The notes beneath the pieces are model-generated. The model saw only the letters and a program-made list of their open reading frames with translations. It was not told where the DNA came from and did no database searches. A stretch of DNA of 64,000 nucleotides from Bin87 sp965243255 (GTDB taxonomy: Bacteria > Chloroflexota > Dehalococcoidia > Lucifugimonadales > UBA3495). The stretch is taken from NCBI GenBank assembly GCA_965243255.1, contig CBDEUH010000004.1, forward strand, positions 62,001 to 126,000, written 5' to 3'. This document shows, in pieces, positions 60,362-64,000 of the stretch. Numbering within the stretch: the stretch's first letter is position 1; each line of letters starts with the position of its first letter. Position numbers and translations under genes: made by a program.

Positions 60362-61744
60362 ATGATGGACATTGCGCCCGACGGTTTATCCTTGTGGGTT
60401 GGTTTGTTGCAGGCCGGAACATCCAACGGCGGATTGGATATCCCGACGAGCCTGCAAGTGTGGTTGCTAATCGTCAGCTTTCTCGGCATCGCATTTTTTA
60501 CCAGCGCGGAATCGGCGCTCATTGCCGTCAACAAAATCCGCATTCGGTTCCTGGTCGAGCAAGGGAGCGCGGCGGCGCGTGCCGTGGACAACGTCCTCTC
60601 CCAGCACGAGAAGTTCTTTGCCACCATCCTGTTGAGTCAGAACGCTTTCACGATATTTGCCACTGCCATCGGAACGGCCTTGGCCGCAGAAGCCCTGGGC
60701 GATGCCGGGTCTGCGGCGGTTCTGACCACCCTGATTATGACGGTGGTGATCTCCATCTTCGGCGAAATTACGCCCAAGACGGTGGCCGCGACTTACTCGG
60801 AACGTTGGTCGCTCATTGCTGCTCGCCCGGTGGGTTGGACGATGTTGGTGTGTACACCATTCATCTACTTTTTCACTGCGGCGCCCCGTCTGATTTACAA
60901 AGTTCTCCGCACGCCGGCCAACGGCTGGCAAACCACCTTCACTGAGGGCGAGTTGCGGATGATGATCGACCTGTCCCGGGAGCAGGGCGCGGTGGAGTCG
61001 GAGGAGGCCCAGCGCTTGAACCGCGTGTTTCACTTCCGGGACCGACGGCTCAGCGAGATAATGACACCCCGCACGGAAATCGTCTGGATCGAAAAGGGCA
61101 CTACGCTGGAACAGTTTCTGCAGCTCTACGCCGAGAACAGCCACACCCGGTTCCCCATTTTTGAAGGCACCCAGGAGACCGTGCTGGGCGTACTTTCCAA
61201 CAAGGAAGTCCTCATTGCCCAGAGCCGGGGGCAGATTGGGCCCGACGACCCGGTTACCGAAACGATGCGCGATGTTGACTTCATACCCGAAACGGTTACG
61301 GTGTCCGATGCCTTTGACACCATGCAGGCGAAACGTCTTTCCATGATGCTGGTTACCAACGAATACGGCGGAATCGCCGGACTGGTAACGCTGAAACAGC
61401 TCACCGGGGTAATCGTAGGCACAATGGTCGATGACGACCCGCCGTCCGAAATCGCCGACAGCGGCATCATGCCCCAGGCTGACGGCTCGTACCTGCTGGA
61501 CGGTGGCATGACCATCATTGAGATTAACGACCGCCTGGAAGAGGGCGGCATCGCCCTGCCCGAGGGCGAATATCACACCATCGCCGGACTCGTGCTTCAC
61601 CAGCGGGAAGGCGAAATTCCCAGAACCGCCGACACGGTGCAAACGGAGGGCCTGGTTTTGACCGTTACGGGTATGGTGGGAGCCCGCATCAACCAGGTTC
61701 GGCTGGAGCGGCCCCCGGCGCAAGGGGAGAGTGGCGGAGAATGA
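60362..61744 (+). CDS. CNNM/CorC-type (hemolysin family) transporter
   Basis: 460 residues. The N-terminal DUF21 (CNNM) domain has about four membrane helices (about 25-165), followed by two CBS domains (about 225-345) that bind nucleotides and a C-terminal CorC/HlyC domain (about 365-445). The family exports Mg2+ or Co2+. AGGAGGG precedes the ATG at 60362. It overlaps the next gene by ATGA. Confidence 0.93.
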   Translation: MMDIAPDGLSLWVGLLQAGTSNGGLDIPTSLQVWLLIVSFLGIAFFTSAESALIAVNKIRIRFLVEQGSAAARAVDNVLSQHEKFFATILLSQNAFTIFATAIGTALAAEALGDAGSAAVLTTLIMTVVISIFGEITPKTVAATYSERWSLIAARPVGWTMLVCTPFIYFFTAAPRLIYKVLRTPANGWQTTFTEGELRMMIDLSREQGAVESEEAQRLNRVFHFRDRRLSEIMTPRTEIVWIEKGTTLEQFLQLYAENSHTRFPIFEGTQETVLGVLSNKEVLIAQSRGQIGPDDPVTETMRDVDFIPETVTVSDAFDTMQAKRLSMMLVTNEYGGIAGLVTLKQLTGVIVGTMVDDDPPSEIADSGIMPQADGSYLLDGGMTIIEINDRLEEGGIALPEGEYHTIAGLVLHQREGEIPRTADTVQTEGLVLTVTGMVGARINQVRLERPPAQGESGGE

Positions 61745-62367
61745 GGCTCCACCTGCTGCGCCACGGGGAGACGGACATCAACGCGGCCGGACGACTGCAA
61801 GGTACCACTGATTCAGTGCTGACCCGGCTGGGTCGCCGCCAGGCTCGGGAGATGGGTATGGCCAGCCTGGCGTGGAATCCCGTCGCCATTTATTCCAGTC
61901 CCTTGACCCGCGCCCGCGACGTCGCGGCTCAGATTGGAGACCTGACCGGGCTGCCTGTAACCGTCGAGCCCCGCATCACCGAGATGAACATGGGGGCGTT
62001 GGAGGGCGTTACGGTACAGGAGATGCGGGATGGCTGGCCTGACCTTTACCAGGGCTGGCGGCGGGACGCCAGCAGCGTCACCATGCCCGACGGCGAATCG
62101 CTGGGCGACGTTCAGCGGCGGGCCATGTCCGCCTTTGACGAAATGGACACTTGCCACGGCCCGGATGACACCGTAATTGCCGTTACTCACAATTTCACCA
62201 TCCGCTGCATCGTCGCCGCCGTCATCGGCCTGCCGCTGGCGAACATCAATCACATGGATTTGTCCCTGGGCAGTTGCACCACCATCAGAACGGGATCACG
62301 CGGGCGACGGATGAGCAGCTATAATGCCGTCGACCACCTCACGCCTGAAAACCGCGTTGGCTACTAA
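61741..62367 (+). CDS. Histidine phosphatase family protein
   Basis: 208 residues. The catalytic His is in LRHGETDIN, with YSSPLTRARDVA and the second His in VTHNFTIR. Members include cofactor-independent phosphoglycerate mutases, alpha-ribazole phosphatases and other phosphatases; the substrate is unknown. The start overlaps the CNNM stop by 4 bases. Confidence 0.92.
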   Translation: MRLHLLRHGETDINAAGRLQGTTDSVLTRLGRRQAREMGMASLAWNPVAIYSSPLTRARDVAAQIGDLTGLPVTVEPRITEMNMGALEGVTVQEMRDGWPDLYQGWRRDASSVTMPDGESLGDVQRRAMSAFDEMDTCHGPDDTVIAVTHNFTIRCIVAAVIGLPLANINHMDLSLGSCTTIRTGSRGRRMSSYNAVDHLTPENRVGY

Positions 62368-63841
62368 TTCCCCACGGCTCCATCCAACGGCGCTGGCTTC
62401 AGCCCGGCAGCTCGGCCTGGGCCACAACTCCGCCGTGTTGGCCGGCGTTTCCGGCGGCCCTGATTCCACCGCTTTGGCCCTCGTGCTACTGGACATTGCG
62501 CGACTGTTGGGGTTCCAACTGCACATTGCCCATCTCATCCATGATTTCCGGGGCCAGGAATCCCATGACGACGCAGACTTCGTCCGACGGCTGGCGGACA
62601 CAAACGATTGTCCCTGTACGGTAGCAGAGGTGGACGTTCCGGCCTATCAACGCGAAACCGGGGTCAGTTCCTTTGAGCAAGCGGCCCGGGATTTGCGTTA
62701 CGCCTTCCTGGCGCGGGTGGCCCGCAAAGTGGGCGCCCGCTACGTGGCTTTGGGGCACACCGCCGATGACTTGGCTGAAACGGTACTGCTGCACATTGCC
62801 CGCGGCAGCGGACTCCACGGCCTGCGTGGAATGCAGGAGCTGAACCCATGGCCATACCCCGAGGGCGATGATGCCCCTCTCCTCTGGCGACCATTGCTGA
62901 CTGTGCGCCGCGCCGACACCATCGGCTACTGCCGTGAAACCCACATCGACTTTCGAGATGACAGCACCAACTACATGGAGAATTTCGCGCGCAACCGGGT
63001 GCGTCTCAACCTGATGCCGGCCCTGGCGGAACAACTGAACCCCCAAATCGTCGGAGCGCTGCGGCGGTTGTCTCGAACGTCTGCCGTGCAGCTGGACTAC
63101 CTGGAGCAACAGGCGGCCACCTGTTGGCCCGACGTGGCGCCGGAACCGGTTGCGGCGAACGGCGCGCTGCGACTGGACCGTGCCGCTCTGAGCGAGGTTC
63201 ATGCCGCCTTGCAGCCGTTGCTGTTGCGGCGTGCCTGGATTGCGGTCAAAGGCGACCCTGGCCGGCTTACCGAAGGTCACTTGCAGCAACTGGCGGCGAT
63301 AGCCTCCGGCACGGTGTCAGGCAAGACCATAAGCCTCCCCGGCGGGTATGTGGCCCGCACGCTGGGCCGTTGGCTGGAACTGTCGCCGGCAAACGTTGAG
63401 GATGATTGCCCTTATCCAGTCCTGAGCGGCGAGTTCCGGCTCACCCTGCCCTGGGGTCCCATTGCTGTGGCCGTCACCCGGCGAGATGGGTGGGAAGTTG
63501 CCTGCCAGGCCGTAACGTTGCCGGACGATGCGCCCCTGGATACCGGCGATCCCATGTCTGCCTACTTGTCCCCGGCCGCGTTGGCAGGCGGGGCCACGGT
63601 GCGCACCTGGCAGCCAGGCGACCGGATGCAGCCCCTGGGGATGTCTGGCCATCGCAAGCTGCAGGACGTGTTCATCGATGCCGGAGTGCCCCGCCGCTGG
63701 CGGCCGAGGGTTCCCCTGGTGATTACCCCCCAGGGCGTCGCTTGGGCGGTTGGCGCGCGCCTCGCGGACTGGGCTGCCCTCGGCCCGGCGGAAAGCGGCG
63801 TCCGTGCCGCAACCCTGATTAAATTTAAACGCACCCCGTAA
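62324..63841 (+). CDS. tilS: tRNA(Ile)-lysidine synthase
   Basis: 505 residues, converts C34 of tRNA-Ile(CAU) to lysidine, which makes it read AUA. The PP-loop is VSGGPDSTAL; QAARDLRYAFL and ALGHTADDLAETVLL are conserved, and the C-terminal TilS domain (from about 390) is present. The start overlaps the phosphatase gene by 44 bases; in-frame later starts exist but would remove conserved-looking sequence. Confidence 0.95.
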   Translation: MPSTTSRLKTALATNSPRLHPTALASARQLGLGHNSAVLAGVSGGPDSTALALVLLDIARLLGFQLHIAHLIHDFRGQESHDDADFVRRLADTNDCPCTVAEVDVPAYQRETGVSSFEQAARDLRYAFLARVARKVGARYVALGHTADDLAETVLLHIARGSGLHGLRGMQELNPWPYPEGDDAPLLWRPLLTVRRADTIGYCRETHIDFRDDSTNYMENFARNRVRLNLMPALAEQLNPQIVGALRRLSRTSAVQLDYLEQQAATCWPDVAPEPVAANGALRLDRAALSEVHAALQPLLLRRAWIAVKGDPGRLTEGHLQQLAAIASGTVSGKTISLPGGYVARTLGRWLELSPANVEDDCPYPVLSGEFRLTLPWGPIAVAVTRRDGWEVACQAVTLPDDAPLDTGDPMSAYLSPAALAGGATVRTWQPGDRMQPLGMSGHRKLQDVFIDAGVPRRWRPRVPLVITPQGVAWAVGARLADWAALGPAESGVRAATLIKFKRTP

Positions 63842-63961
63842 TACTGGCGAAACACAGGTTGTGTAGAATTAATGCCAACCGCTAAGATGCCGCGCATGGC
63901 AGTTGTCGTGTTCAACTACGAGGCTGCCAATGGCTGCTTCCGGTGTCCATAGGAGGGACAG

Positions 63962-64000
63962 ATGCCGGTTCGCGATTTGACCAACTTTCTAGTTCACCTT
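63962..64000 (+). CDS. Beginning of a further gene (cut by the window)
   Basis: ATG after AGGAGGG opens a frame starting MPVRDLTNFLVHL that runs off the window. A weak TTGTGT/TAAGAT promoter is possible at 63859-63888. Too short to identify. Confidence 0.5.
   Translation, partial: MPVRDLTNFLVHL

Overview
The window reads as a GC-rich bacterial chromosome, most likely a Chloroflexota member of the Dehalococcoidia/SAR202 type. This is an inference from gene content: four luciferase-like flavin monooxygenase paralogues, carboxymuconolactone-decarboxylase-like and RraA-like proteins, ring-hydroxylating oxygenases, lipoproteins with KEVEV-type repeat linkers, and a GreA fused to an integrase-like N-terminal domain. 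There is no rRNA, tRNA, prophage, insertion sequence or CRISPR array. Nearly all of the window is packed with genes, many starting with GTG or TTG.

Layout. 1-11.9 kb (+): the 3' part of ilvD, then a catabolic run (enoyl-CoA hydratase, flavin monooxygenase, hydroxyisobutyrate-dehydrogenase-like, Rieske dioxygenase alpha and beta subunits, small proteins, a DinB/MDMPI-like protein, a second flavin monooxygenase) followed by an ABC exporter and an NMT1-like binding protein. 11.9-21.9 kb (-): amidase with a GatC-like partner, TldE/TldD, a PD-(D/E)XK nuclease-like protein, more flavin enzymes, DUF2207 and a TlpA-like lipoprotein. 21.9-26.9 kb (+): AI-2E transporter, then a B12-binding/radical-SAM-like protein without its cluster cysteines, DUF1800 and an NHL propeller. 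26.9-33.3 kb (-): a CMD protein, an RraA-like protein and a four-gene glycine-betaine/choline-type ABC importer. 33.4-37.4 kb (+): tyrA-aroA-gmk-lipA. 37.4-43.1 kb: HAD phosphatase, amidohydrolase, polyprenyl synthase, methionyl-tRNA synthetase and a retropepsin-like protease. 43.6-49.1 kb (+): a T-box-controlled ilvB-ilvN-ilvC-leuA operon. 49.2-56.3 kb: MBL nuclease, a peroxiredoxin with an in-frame TGA, GreA fusion, quinone oxidoreductase, SprT-like, then panD plus two methyltransferases. 56.3-58.4 kb (-): a second acetolactate synthase with its own T-box. 58.5-64 kb: membrane protein, tsaD, CNNM/CorC transporter, phosphatase, tilS and the start of one more gene.

Most notable. (1) The gene at 50337-50801 is a peroxiredoxin whose peroxidatic cysteine codon is TGA, followed at the expected distance by a hairpin of bacterial SECIS type: a probable selenoprotein that ordinary gene calling would truncate. 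(2) A pyruvoyl aspartate decarboxylase homologue sits in an apparent operon with a sarcosine/dimethylglycine-methyltransferase-like enzyme and a second methyltransferase, suggesting synthesis of a methylated beta-alanine osmolyte; this is untested. (3) Two acetolactate synthase genes each have a T-box leader, and the two leaders do not appear to share a specifier codon. (4) The window carries a radical-SAM-like protein lacking the CxxxCxxC motif, and several families of short dispersed palindromes between genes.
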